A stretch of DNA of 64,000 nucleotides from Pelagomonas calceolata (lineage: Eukaryota; Sar; Pelagophyceae; Pelagomonadales; Pelagomonadaceae), in assembly GCA_918797485.1 (NCBI GenBank), contig CAKKNE010000002.1:2570501-2634500 (forward strand). The letters run 5' to 3'. Below are positions 8,454 through 16,680 of this stretch, piece after piece. Position 1 is the first letter of the stretch. Each line of letters opens with the position of its first letter. The translations under genes and the position numbers were made by a program. The notes below the pieces were generated by a model, which was not told the DNA's origin, ran no database searches, and saw only the letters and a program-made list of their open reading frames with translations.

Positions 8454-10154
8454 ATGTCGCACAACGCGACTCACACTATGGACAAGGAGCACGGGGCCAC
8501 GGCGTCGTCGCTCTGGACGATCCTCGCGGCCGTGGCGCTGCCGCTCATCTTCAACGCGCTGCTCGAGCAGTCGCAGAGCGCGCTCGTGAACTACGTCAAC
8601 GCCTGGGGCAATTGGCTCGCGGGCCTCGTGGACGGCGAGCAAGTCTCGCGCGTCGTCGAGCGCGTCGAGGTCTTCGACCGCAACGGGTACGGCTGCGGAG
8701 GCGGCGCCGACGACGAGGACCGCAACGAGATCCTCATCACGGCCGTCCTCGCCTACGCGTCGGCGCATCCCGTTAAGGGTGAATTGACGGCGCGCGTGAG
8801 CTTGCTGCCGCAGGATGTCACGCACTCAAACGACGACTCGGACTCGGACGCCGACGAGCCCTACTCCGCGGCCGGCGAGCTGCGGAAATTAAGGGTCACG
8901 ACGCGGCCGGCGCCGGACGTCGACGTGACCGTGGCCGAGGCGTCGGCCACGCGGCCGCGCGTGCGCCTCCGCCTCACGCGCGCCTCGAAGACGAAGAAGG
9001 CCGACGAGAAGGCCGCGTCGGCGGCCTCGGGGCAGACGACCGTCACGACGACGCTGCGCCTGGCGGCCTGCGGCGCCAAGGCCGAGGAGGCCATCGACGA
9101 GTTCGTGGACCGAGCCTTCGCGTTCCACGCGGCGCGTTTGAAGCGAGCGGAGGACGCGCAGGGCCGCTACATGTTCACGCCCATCCCGGACTCTGACGCC
9201 TCCTGGAAGAAGTACCGGCTCTCGGACGAGAAGACCTTCGACTCGTTGTTCTTCGCTGAAAAGGCTCGCGTGCTGTCTTCGCTAGACGCCTTCGAGGCCA
9301 AGACGGGCAAGTACGAGATCCCCGGCTTCCCGCACAAATTGGGATTGCTGCTCTGGGGCCCGCCCGGCACGGGCAAGACGTCGTTGATCAAGGCGATCGC
9401 CAACAAGACGCGGCGCCACGTCGTCAACATCAAGCTGTCCCAGGTCGGCACGAACCAGAAGCTCGCCGACTGGCTCTTCGACGAGCGGTACCACGTCGAC
9501 GGCGAGGCGACGAAGGTCGCGGTGAACGAGTGCATCTTCGTCTTCGAGGACGTCGACTGCGTCTCTGACGTCGTGCTCTCGCGCGAGGCCAAGGGCGCCG
9601 ACGCGGCGCCGGCGGGTTCGGATGATCGGTTGTCGCTCGCGGGGCTCCTGAACGTGTTAGATGGGGTGGTGGATTCTCCCGGTAGAATCGTGATCATGAC
9701 GTCGAATCACCCGGAGAAGCTGGATCCGGCGTTGGTTCGTCCAGGACGAATTAATTTGGCGCTCTACCTCGGCTTCGTCACGGCGGATTCGGCCAGCGCG
9801 ATGGTCAAGCACTACTTCGGCGACGACGGCTCGGCCGTCGGCGTCGCCGTCGATGCGCTATCGCGTTTCGACCGGCGCTTCTCGCCGGCCCAGCTCGAGC
9901 ATTTGTGCGCGACGCACGCCTCGGCCGCGTTACTGGCGCAGTCCCTCGCCGCGATCCTCGACCGCGCTCGCGCGGACGCAGACGTCCATGAGGTCCAAGC
10001 TGTCCTCGACGACGTCGTTGCGGCCGTCGTGGCGCGTGCAGACAGCAAGGAGGAGGCGCCCCTCGTTGCGCGCGTTTCGTCGGAGTCGCTCGCGGATCTG
10101 GAGAAGAAGGCCCCGTGCCTACGGCGATCCGTCTCCGAGGCCGGGGCGCCCTAG
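8454..10154 (+). CDS. BCS1-like AAA ATPase, copy 2
   Basis: This 566-residue paralog lies head to head with copy 1. The open frame extends upstream to 8220, but those residues are Arg/Gln-rich with no similarity to copy 1. I start at MSHNATHTMDKEHG; a second ATG lies at 8478. A hydrophobic anchor (WTILAAVALPLIFNALLEQ) comes first. A BCS1-type middle region ends in KTFDSLFFAEKARVL, nearly the same words as copy 1. The AAA module has GPPGTGKT, FVFEDVDCVSDVV, LNVLDGVVDSPGRI and SNHPEKLDPALVRPGRIN. A longer C-terminal helical tail ends the protein. Divergence outside the AAA core is strong, so the duplication is not recent. The 408-bp spacer probably holds both promoters. Confidence 0.85.
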   Translation: MSHNATHTMDKEHGATASSLWTILAAVALPLIFNALLEQSQSALVNYVNAWGNWLAGLVDGEQVSRVVERVEVFDRNGYGCGGGADDEDRNEILITAVLAYASAHPVKGELTARVSLLPQDVTHSNDDSDSDADEPYSAAGELRKLRVTTRPAPDVDVTVAEASATRPRVRLRLTRASKTKKADEKAASAASGQTTVTTTLRLAACGAKAEEAIDEFVDRAFAFHAARLKRAEDAQGRYMFTPIPDSDASWKKYRLSDEKTFDSLFFAEKARVLSSLDAFEAKTGKYEIPGFPHKLGLLLWGPPGTGKTSLIKAIANKTRRHVVNIKLSQVGTNQKLADWLFDERYHVDGEATKVAVNECIFVFEDVDCVSDVVLSREAKGADAAPAGSDDRLSLAGLLNVLDGVVDSPGRIVIMTSNHPEKLDPALVRPGRINLALYLGFVTADSASAMVKHYFGDDGSAVGVAVDALSRFDRRFSPAQLEHLCATHASAALLAQSLAAILDRARADADVHEVQAVLDDVVAAVVARADSKEEAPLVARVSSESLADLEKKAPCLRRSVSEAGAP

Positions 10155-10173
10155 TTTAGTTGTGTGATCAAGT

Positions 10174-11592
10174 TTAAGATACAAAACTATTAAGCACGTC
10201 CCCGACAGCCTCGAGCGCCGCCTTCGGTCGGTCCTCGCTGGACATCGCGTCGAGGGCCGCGTCGCTCGCTTCGAGGGCGTCGAGCGCGCTCCTGAGCATT
10301 TCCGATTCGTCTCCAACATTGATGTCGACGGTCCGGACGGGGACCTCCACAAGCGGCGGTTCTTCCAGTCCGATCCCGTCGTGGTACTCCAGTACGAGAG
10401 CGACCGCCTTTTCGGGCAATTTTCGAGGCAATACCAGGCGCACGGCGGCCTCGTAGTCGTCGCGCGCGGCCTCGGCCATGAGTTTCGCGCCTAATTCATT
10501 ATCTCCTACATCAAAGGCGCGCTCGGCGGTCTCGACTCTCGCCTCGGGCAGCTTCTGAGCACATGCGTAGGCGAGCAGGAAATCAGAAAGTCTATCATCA
10601 TATTCCACGACCAGCCCCTCGAGAAACAACCCCGCCAAGTCAAAGCACGCCGACGCGAGGCCCATGAGCGCCGCCTTCCGCAGCAACAAATAGCCCCGCG
10701 TCCTCGCGCACGTCGCTCTTGCCAACGCCGCCTCGGGCCCGTCCGGGTCCGCGCGCGTCCCGGACGTCAACTCCCTCAATTCGCGCGAAAGCACGTTGCG
10801 CCTGGCTTTAAAACTCTCGATATCCGTCAGCGTCTCGTCCTCCTCGTCCACGGCGCGCCGCGCGCGCTCGACGGCCTCGTAGAGGTCGATCAGCTTCTCG
10901 CCGGCCGCGAACGTCTCGCCGTCGCCCGAGCGGTACTCCCACCAGGACCAGTCGTAGACGGCGCGCGCGTCGTCTCCTTTCAATGCCGCGTCCTGGAGCC
11001 GCATCAGCTGCGCGTAGGCGTCGTCACGATACACGCCCGAACACACGGGGCACTCCTGATTCGGCGCCGCCTCGAGGCACCGTCGACAACACATCTTGCC
11101 GCAGCAGGGCGACCGGTGCCGATGTTCCAGGCGACACCGCCGGTTCAAATCGACGCGGCACACACTACATAATTCTCGGATCGAATTCGATGGCAGCGGC
11201 CACTGGGGAAAGTTCGCCGGCGCGAGCGGGTCCAGGTCCACGTCCTCCTTCATTTGTACGACGTCGGCCTCCGCGGGGATCGTGTCCTCGAGCCACGGCT
11301 GCACCGGCGGCGGCGGCGCCTTGGGCCTCGAGTCGTCGACCCAGAAGTCGTCCGGCTCCGTATTCTCGTCGTCATCGGCTAGCTCCTGCATGACGCTGGT
11401 TCTGTAGGCGACGTTGCCGCGCGCGCGGGCCGCGGCGGCGCCAAGGCGCGCGACGGCGCCGAGGCCGAGCTTCGGCTTGATTGTTTCGCGCACCGGGCGG
11501 TGCTTCGTCTTCGGCGTCGGCGCCGCCCGCCGCGGCAGGTCGCGCTGGCGCCTGGTGGTTTTGGGTGCTGAGTTCCTTGGTGCGAAGGCCAT
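10174..11592 (-). CDS. RING-like zinc finger protein with Sel1/TPR-like helical region
   Basis: The protein has 472 residues. The N-terminus is basic (PRNSAPKTTRRQRDLPRR). At about 140-190 there is a cysteine cluster, CSVCRVDLNRRC, then CCGKMCCRRCLEAAPNQECPVC, the CCGK..C..C...CPVC form common in stramenopile RING/Sel1 proteins. The rest is helical with Ala-rich repeats such as LLLRKAALMGLASACFDLAGLFLEG, which resemble Sel1-like repeats. RING domains usually recruit ubiquitin E2 enzymes; Sel1 repeats bind partners. The gene ends 19 bp from the stop of the convergent AAA gene. No histidine of a classic C3HC4 pattern is clear, so E3 activity is a guess. Confidence 0.6.
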   Translation of the reverse strand: MAFAPRNSAPKTTRRQRDLPRRAAPTPKTKHRPVRETIKPKLGLGAVARLGAAAARARGNVAYRTSVMQELADDDENTEPDDFWVDDSRPKAPPPPVQPWLEDTIPAEADVVQMKEDVDLDPLAPANFPQWPLPSNSIRELCSVCRVDLNRRCRLEHRHRSPCCGKMCCRRCLEAAPNQECPVCSGVYRDDAYAQLMRLQDAALKGDDARAVYDWSWWEYRSGDGETFAAGEKLIDLYEAVERARRAVDEEDETLTDIESFKARRNVLSRELRELTSGTRADPDGPEAALARATCARTRGYLLLRKAALMGLASACFDLAGLFLEGLVVEYDDRLSDFLLAYACAQKLPEARVETAERAFDVGDNELGAKLMAEAARDDYEAAVRLVLPRKLPEKAVALVLEYHDGIGLEEPPLVEVPVRTVDINVGDESEMLRSALDALEASDAALDAMSSEDRPKAALEAVGDVLNSFVS

Positions 11593-11844
11593 TATCGGTG
11601 CTCAAAAGGCTGCCCTGGCTCGGCGGTTGGTGGTGCAAGGCGGCTTTTTTATTGTGGCGAGTGGATTAAGGCTGCATCGCAATTATATTGCCCTGCTCTC
11701 ATCGTGTTCAAACTTTCTAGTGGGGGGTCACGCTAGCCATCGAACCGGTCCGGGAAGAATGGCCACGAAAAGAAGGGGGAAGAAGCGGCGCAAAGCTGCC
11801 GCCAGGCCCTTGTTCACAACGAATTTCGTGCGGGTACTTACGCG

Positions 11845-12453
11845 TCAGTTGTCGCGCAGCCCCGCGATGTCCTTCTGCAGCCCGCCGAGCTCCTCGGTGG
11901 CGGCGCGGATGATGCGCTCGAGTTTTGATGCTCGATCCTCCAACGCCTTGATGCGCGCGGGGTCGACCGCCGGCGGCCGCGGCGGCGGGATGGCATAATA
12001 CAGGTCCGGCTCCGCCTTCGGGGGCGTCTTCTTTGGAGCTGGCTTCGGCTTTGTCGCCGGCGCCGCTGTCCGCGCGCCGCGGGACGGTGGCCGCCGCGCC
12101 GGCTTCTCCGCGGTACAACTCCGCTGGTGTATCGCGAGGCGGTCGGGCGCGAAGGTCCGGCCGCAGTGCTCGCACGTGGCCATGTTCGCCTCGAGCGCGG
12201 CGTAGGCCATGTCGTTGTACTGGTCCGGCGTCATTCCTTCCGTCGATGCTGTGGGCGCGGTGGGCGGCGGTCTCCGCTCGCTCGGCGGTAGTAGTGCTTG
12301 TCTTTGGTTGTAGAGTTCCAAGCACTGCTCGAGATGAATAGGCATGCTGTCTTTAAAGTACTGACGCCCGCAGATGTGGCACACGAGCCCTTGCGGTGCC
12401 ATTGGGGTGTCTAAGGAAGCAGCAGGGCTGCCCTGGAAGCGGGAAACGACCAT
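11845..12453 (-). CDS. C2HC zinc-finger protein (ZC2HC1-like)
   Basis: The protein has 202 residues and two C2HC fingers of the zf-C2HC_2 type: CHICGRQYFKDSMPIHLEQC at about 24-43 and CEHCGRTFAPDRLAIHQRSC near 92-111. Each is C-x2-C-x11/12-H-x3-C. A Pro/Lys-rich linker leads to a C-terminal coiled coil (IKALEDRASKLERIIRAATEELGGLQKDI). ZC2HC1 proteins are common in flagellated eukaryotes, often with two or more such fingers, but their role is poorly known. An alternative start is the ATG at 12402 (MAPQGLVC). It is divergent from ATIC with about 290 bp between starts. Confidence 0.75.
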   Translation of the reverse strand: MVVSRFQGSPAASLDTPMAPQGLVCHICGRQYFKDSMPIHLEQCLELYNQRQALLPPSERRPPPTAPTASTEGMTPDQYNDMAYAALEANMATCEHCGRTFAPDRLAIHQRSCTAEKPARRPPSRGARTAAPATKPKPAPKKTPPKAEPDLYYAIPPPRPPAVDPARIKALEDRASKLERIIRAATEELGGLQKDIAGLRDN

Positions 12454-12742
12454 GGAGCGTGGCGGCTGCCACTATTTGTTCAACGAGAACGACTCTTCAG
12501 GCTCGGGCAGCTCGTGTGGCGTCAGGCTCGTATGGCGGCGCGTAACAGGTGAGAATGTTATGGTATACCTAGGTATGTATGGTATGTGGCCGAAGGGGGG
12601 GTATCTTTTTATCGCGATCGGCGCTTGCGTGCCCCAGCGATTTGAACGGCAGCGGGTGCCAAAAGTGCAGCCACAGCTTGCAGAACCTGCGCAAGCACCC
12701 TCGCTTGCAAACAAAAATAGTGCTTGCAAGTCCTCCAGCGAT

Positions 12743-14608
12743 ATGGCGGCCCACATCATCGGCTCCATAGGAGGCACGCAAGCCGACAGCGTGCCGATCA
12801 AAAGAGCGCTCCTCTCGGTGAGCGACAAGACCGGCCTCGTGGAGCTGGGCAAGGCCCTCGCGGCGAAGAATGTCGAGTTGTTAAGTACCGGTGGCACCGC
12901 AAAAGCACTAAGAGCCGCAGGCTTGACAGTGCAGGACGTCGCGGACTACACGGGCTTCCCCGAGATGTTGGGCGGCCGCGTGAAGACGCTCCACCCCAAG
13001 GTACACGGCGGCATCATGTACGTGCGGGGCAACGCCGAGCACGAGGCCTCGGTCAAGGAGGCGGGCATCAAGGGCATCGATCTGGTGGTGTTGAATTTAT
13101 ATGCCTTCGAAGCCACGGTAGCCAAAGGCTCGGACTTCGAGACCTGCGTCGAGAATGTTGATATTGGTGGGCCGTCAATGCTGCGGTCGTCAGCTAAAAA
13201 TCATCGGTACGTGACCATCGCGACCGCGCCCTCCCAGTACGCCGAGTTGATCTCCGCACTAAACAAGGACGGCTGCACACCTTACTCGTTGAGAAAGAAG
13301 TTCGCCGCCGCGGCCTTTGCCCATTCTGCTCGTTACGACGCGACGATCGCCTCGTGGTTCGCGGGCCAATTGGCCAACGAACCGGACGCGGCGCCTGCAC
13401 TTTTAACGCGGTCCTGCGAACTCTCTCGCCCCTTAAAGTACGGCAACAACCCCCACCAGAAGCCCGCGGCGTTGTACCGGCCGCTCGGAAGCACGGAGCC
13501 GTTCCGGGTCCGCAACGGCGCGCCGGGCTACATCAATATGCTGGATGCGTTCAACGCCTTCCAACTGGTTCGAGAGCTAAGGAAGGCCCTGGACCTGCCG
13601 GCGGCGGCGTCGTTCAAGCACGTGAGCCCGGCGGGCGCCGGCCTCGGCGTTGCATTGAATGCGTCGGAGTGCAAGGCCTACGACATCGCGGACCCGGCCT
13701 CGTTGACACCGCTCGCGACGGCCTACGTGCGCGCGCGCCAGGCCGATCCCCTCTGCAGTTTTGGCGACTTTGCCGCTTTGTCTGACGTCGTCGACGAGAA
13801 CACGGCCTTGGTCCTCAAGAAGGAAGTCTCCGACGGTATCATTGCTCCGGGCTTCGAGCCGAAGGCCTTGGAGATCCTGTCAGCTAAAAAGGGCGGCAAG
13901 TTTGTCTGCGTCGAGGTCGATCCCGACTACACGCCTCCAACCCTAGAGTACCGAGAAGTGTATGGCGTGGGCTTCGCGCAGAAGCGGAACGACCGGGAGA
14001 TCACGTTGGATGACGTGAAGACCGACGAAGTGAAGAAGGGGCCCATGCCGCCGGACGCGCAGCGCGATCTTGTTTTAGCGGCGATCACGGCGAAATACAC
14101 GCAGTCGAATTCCATCTGCTTCGCGCGGGGCGGCCAGGTCGTCGGGGTCGGGGCGGGCCAACAGTCGCGCGTCGATTGTGTCAAGCTCGCCGGCAAGAAG
14201 GTCGCGACGTGGTGGCTCAGGCAGTCGGAGGACGTATTAGCGTTGCCCTTCGTCGCTGGGCTCAAGAGACAGCAAAAAGTGAACGCTCGGGTCCAGTACC
14301 TGGAGGGCGGTTTCGATTCGTACGCTCCCCAAGAAAAGGCGGCCTTCGACAAACTGTTTGCTTCTGGGACGTGCCCTCCGGAGCTGACGTCTTCGAGACG
14401 CGCTGAGTTGCTTGGCCAATTAACGGGCGTGTCGCTCGCCTCGGACGCGTTCTTCCCCTTCCCGGACAACATGGACGTCGCCGCCAAGTTCGGCGTCAAG
14501 TACGTCGTCCAGGCCGGCGGCTCGGTCCAGGACGAGGCCGTGCTGGCCTGCGCGCGGGGCCACGGCATGGCCATGGCCATGAACGGCATCCGCCTCTTCC
14601 ACCACTAG
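12743..14608 (+). CDS. ATIC: Bifunctional AICAR transformylase / IMP cyclohydrolase
   Basis: The protein has 621 residues (human ATIC has 592) and catalyses the last two steps of de novo purine synthesis: AICAR plus 10-formyl-THF to FAICAR, then ring closure to IMP. The N-terminal MGS-like cyclohydrolase domain shows RALLSVSDKTGLVELGKAL, LLSTGGTAKAL and GGRVKTLHPKVHGGI. The transformylase part shows the catalytic FKHVSPAGAGLGVAL (Lys-His) and YTQSNSICFARGGQVVG, and ends GHGMAMAMNGIRLFHH, matching the animal/fungal LRLFHH terminus. The open frame begins at 12374, inside the divergent zinc-finger gene. The ATG at 12743 places the conserved region about 20 residues in, so I start there. No transit peptide is obvious; it is probably cytosolic. 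Confidence 0.95.
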   Translation: MAAHIIGSIGGTQADSVPIKRALLSVSDKTGLVELGKALAAKNVELLSTGGTAKALRAAGLTVQDVADYTGFPEMLGGRVKTLHPKVHGGIMYVRGNAEHEASVKEAGIKGIDLVVLNLYAFEATVAKGSDFETCVENVDIGGPSMLRSSAKNHRYVTIATAPSQYAELISALNKDGCTPYSLRKKFAAAAFAHSARYDATIASWFAGQLANEPDAAPALLTRSCELSRPLKYGNNPHQKPAALYRPLGSTEPFRVRNGAPGYINMLDAFNAFQLVRELRKALDLPAAASFKHVSPAGAGLGVALNASECKAYDIADPASLTPLATAYVRARQADPLCSFGDFAALSDVVDENTALVLKKEVSDGIIAPGFEPKALEILSAKKGGKFVCVEVDPDYTPPTLEYREVYGVGFAQKRNDREITLDDVKTDEVKKGPMPPDAQRDLVLAAITAKYTQSNSICFARGGQVVGVGAGQQSRVDCVKLAGKKVATWWLRQSEDVLALPFVAGLKRQQKVNARVQYLEGGFDSYAPQEKAAFDKLFASGTCPPELTSSRRAELLGQLTGVSLASDAFFPFPDNMDVAAKFGVKYVVQAGGSVQDEAVLACARGHGMAMAMNGIRLFHH

Positions 14609-14927
14609 GCAGTGGTGTCTGATTTCTGACCGGGGGCTTGCTAAGGATCCCGGAGAGACTCCCGCAAAAAGCGACTAGGGGGTCGCGCGCCGTGTAAAAC
14701 CCGAACCCGAACCCGATGCGAAAAAAGTAGCACACAGCCACACAAGCAGCGCCGCCGTCGGCTCGGGCGCGCTCCGCACGCTGTCACATCGTGGCCACGA
14801 CGAGGCAGCCTCGTCTGCGCCCACTGGTACGCCACCGAGCAGCAAGTGAGCCGAATCATCGGGCTGCCCATCTACGCGACAGCCCATACTCACGAACACG
14901 TAGACGCCCTCGACGCAACAGTAAGCC
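14609..14927. other. Intergenic, 319 bp, with a partial copy of the next gene's start
   Basis: Bases 14861-14880 match 14931-14950 at 19 of 20 positions. The second copy lies in the first codons of the following small ORF. Otherwise no gene or RNA is evident. Confidence 0.55.
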
Positions 14928-15122
14928 ATGGGGCAGCCCATCTACGCGACGCCGACCAAGCCGTTCCTGACGAATACTTATCTTGAGCTCTACGTCATTA
15001 TCGGGATCACGATCTTCAGCAGCACGGTCCTGTTCTGCATTTTTAAAGACGTGAAGCGACGGGACGCGATCCGGAGGACGCTGTCCGGCGCGCGGCTCTG
15101 CGGCATGGACAAGGTGGCCTAA
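14928..15122 (+). CDS. Small single-pass membrane protein
   Basis: A 64-residue ORF with one membrane segment (LYVIIGITIFSSTVLFCIF) followed by a basic stretch (KDVKRRDAIRR), a normal positive-inside layout. I do not recognise the family; size and shape are like accessory subunits of respiratory or secretory complexes. Its TAA stop is followed after one base by the ATG of the fucosyltransferase-like gene, in a different frame. Either two very tightly packed genes share a transcript, or this is the 5' exon of a spliced form. Confidence 0.5.
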   Translation: MGQPIYATPTKPFLTNTYLELYVIIGITIFSSTVLFCIFKDVKRRDAIRRTLSGARLCGMDKVA

Positions 15123-15123
15123 G

Positions 15124-16398
15124 ATGCGCATTCTGCTCCTCGCGGCGGTCGCGGCGTACGACCCCGAGAACCGGGCGACGTACCTACCGACAAGATACGA
15201 CGAGAAGGCCGATGACCTCGCGGCGCACGCGCAGCACCTCTTCGACCGGGCGGCGCGAGCTGCGTCGACGGCCCGGTGCCGGGCGCCCGTCGCGGGACAC
15301 AAGCGGTCGGGCTTCGGCTCTTATTTAAGGATCCTCGCGCACGAGGCCGAGGATTTGTTGATACGAGGCCGCGCGCCGACGCCCTTACTGCAGCACGCTT
15401 TATTAGAAAAAGGCGTCGGTAGTGTTGGAGACGGCCGGCCCTGCGCGAAGAAGCAGCTCTCGAGCTGCGTCTTCCACGACGCCTTCGTCGAGGCCAAGTC
15501 GTTGCCCATATGCCCTTGCGCGAATCCCAACCCCGTGAATTGCCGGGGCGAGCGCCACCGCGCCCTCCCCTACAAGGACGGCGAGGCGAAAAGAGCGGTC
15601 GAGGACTGGCGGCGCTTCGCCGAGACGTACCCGTTCTGGGCGTCCTCGGCCCTCTTTTCCGCTGTCTTACGACCGCAGAAGCGCCTCCGGGCGGCGATCG
15701 CCGACGCTACTACGAAGCTCGGCGACGCGCCACGGCCGTGGGTCGCGGCCCACTTGAGGAGAGGCGACGCCTGCCGCGACGGCGCTTACATGGGCCGCAC
15801 GTGTAGCAGCGGCGACGACTACGCCCGGGCGTGCTGCGACGCGGGGCGGAAGTACGGCTTCGGCACGCTGATCGTCGCGACGGACTCGAGTAGCGCCTTG
15901 GCGGAACTGACGGCGGCGCTCGCCGAGAGGAGGTGCCCCTTCACCGTCAAGGCGACCTCGGACACGTCCGTCGACGACAAGACGCGGGAGTCGGCGCGCG
16001 TCGAGGATTTGCTCGAGTCCAACGTCCTCGACTCCGCGAAAGAGTTCGCCGGCGTCCTGGTGGACGTCTTCCTGCTCGCGTCCGGCGACGTCTATATCGG
16101 CAAGTTCACGTCGAATCTGGATCGCCTGGCCTACGCTTTACTCGTCGCCCGGAAGGGCGTCGCGGCGCCCTACGTATCGTTGGATACGGCCTGGTCGAAA
16201 GATACACCCGCGTTGTTTGATGCAGCAACACACCGACCGCTCCAAAAGCTCCTCAACGAGACGCTCCACAAGAGCCAGTTGCGCAACATCACGCGCAAAA
16301 AATTGCGGGTCGACGAGTGCCGCGCGCCGCGCGCGGTCGCGGGCTGGTCCGAGACGGGGAGTCGGTGGTGGTGCCCCGCGACTACTACTAGCGCGTAA
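15124..16398 (+). CDS. Fucosyltransferase-like protein (GT23/O-FucT fold)
   Basis: The protein has 424 residues. It begins with a short signal peptide (MRILLLAAVAA), so the product should enter the secretory path. Diagnostic parts are WVAAHLRRGDAC at about 200, equivalent to the H-x-RRGD GDP-fucose loop of alpha-1,6- and O-fucosyltransferases, and YIGKFTSNLDRLAYALLVARKG near 330, equivalent to the F-x-SN-x-x-R-x-A motif of that fold. Cysteines are frequent, as in luminal enzymes (CPCANPNPVNC, CRDGAYMGRTC). The likely role is fucosylation of glycans or proteins in the Golgi or ER; acceptor unknown. Nodulation-type or plant xyloglucan-type activity is also possible. Confidence 0.65.
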   Translation: MRILLLAAVAAYDPENRATYLPTRYDEKADDLAAHAQHLFDRAARAASTARCRAPVAGHKRSGFGSYLRILAHEAEDLLIRGRAPTPLLQHALLEKGVGSVGDGRPCAKKQLSSCVFHDAFVEAKSLPICPCANPNPVNCRGERHRALPYKDGEAKRAVEDWRRFAETYPFWASSALFSAVLRPQKRLRAAIADATTKLGDAPRPWVAAHLRRGDACRDGAYMGRTCSSGDDYARACCDAGRKYGFGTLIVATDSSSALAELTAALAERRCPFTVKATSDTSVDDKTRESARVEDLLESNVLDSAKEFAGVLVDVFLLASGDVYIGKFTSNLDRLAYALLVARKGVAAPYVSLDTAWSKDTPALFDAATHRPLQKLLNETLHKSQLRNITRKKLRVDECRAPRAVAGWSETGSRWWCPATTTSA

Positions 16399-16680
16399 GG
16401 GTGGTCTGTACTCCGGCGTTCGGAGGTTGCGCGCACGCTTTTCGATGCTGGTATCTCCTCAGGCAAAAACGTGCCCTTGGGCAGCCCTTTGGGTAGCACT
16501 CCATGTACATGCGTCAACCGAGCGATAGTAGGAAACTAATCGTTATGTTAACGACTTCACTCGTCGCGGGCGGCGGAATTACGGGCGGGCCAGGCATCAT
16601 GACGTACTACTATGTTAAACGTTGGGGACACGTACGTAGCGGACGACGAGGGGGAGGGAAAGAGGGACACGACGACGACG

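Noticed and set aside
11140-11165. T-loop-like GGTTCAAATC suggesting a tRNA
   Set aside because: It lies inside the RING/Sel1 coding sequence, and no T-stem or acceptor stem pairs around it.
12620-12670. Second T-loop-like GTTCAAATC (minus strand)
   Set aside because: The flanking 5-bp stems do not pair; no tRNA fold.
12374-12742. 123-residue N-terminal extension of ATIC
   Set aside because: It overlaps the divergent zinc-finger gene and has no ATIC homology; the family start aligns with 12743.
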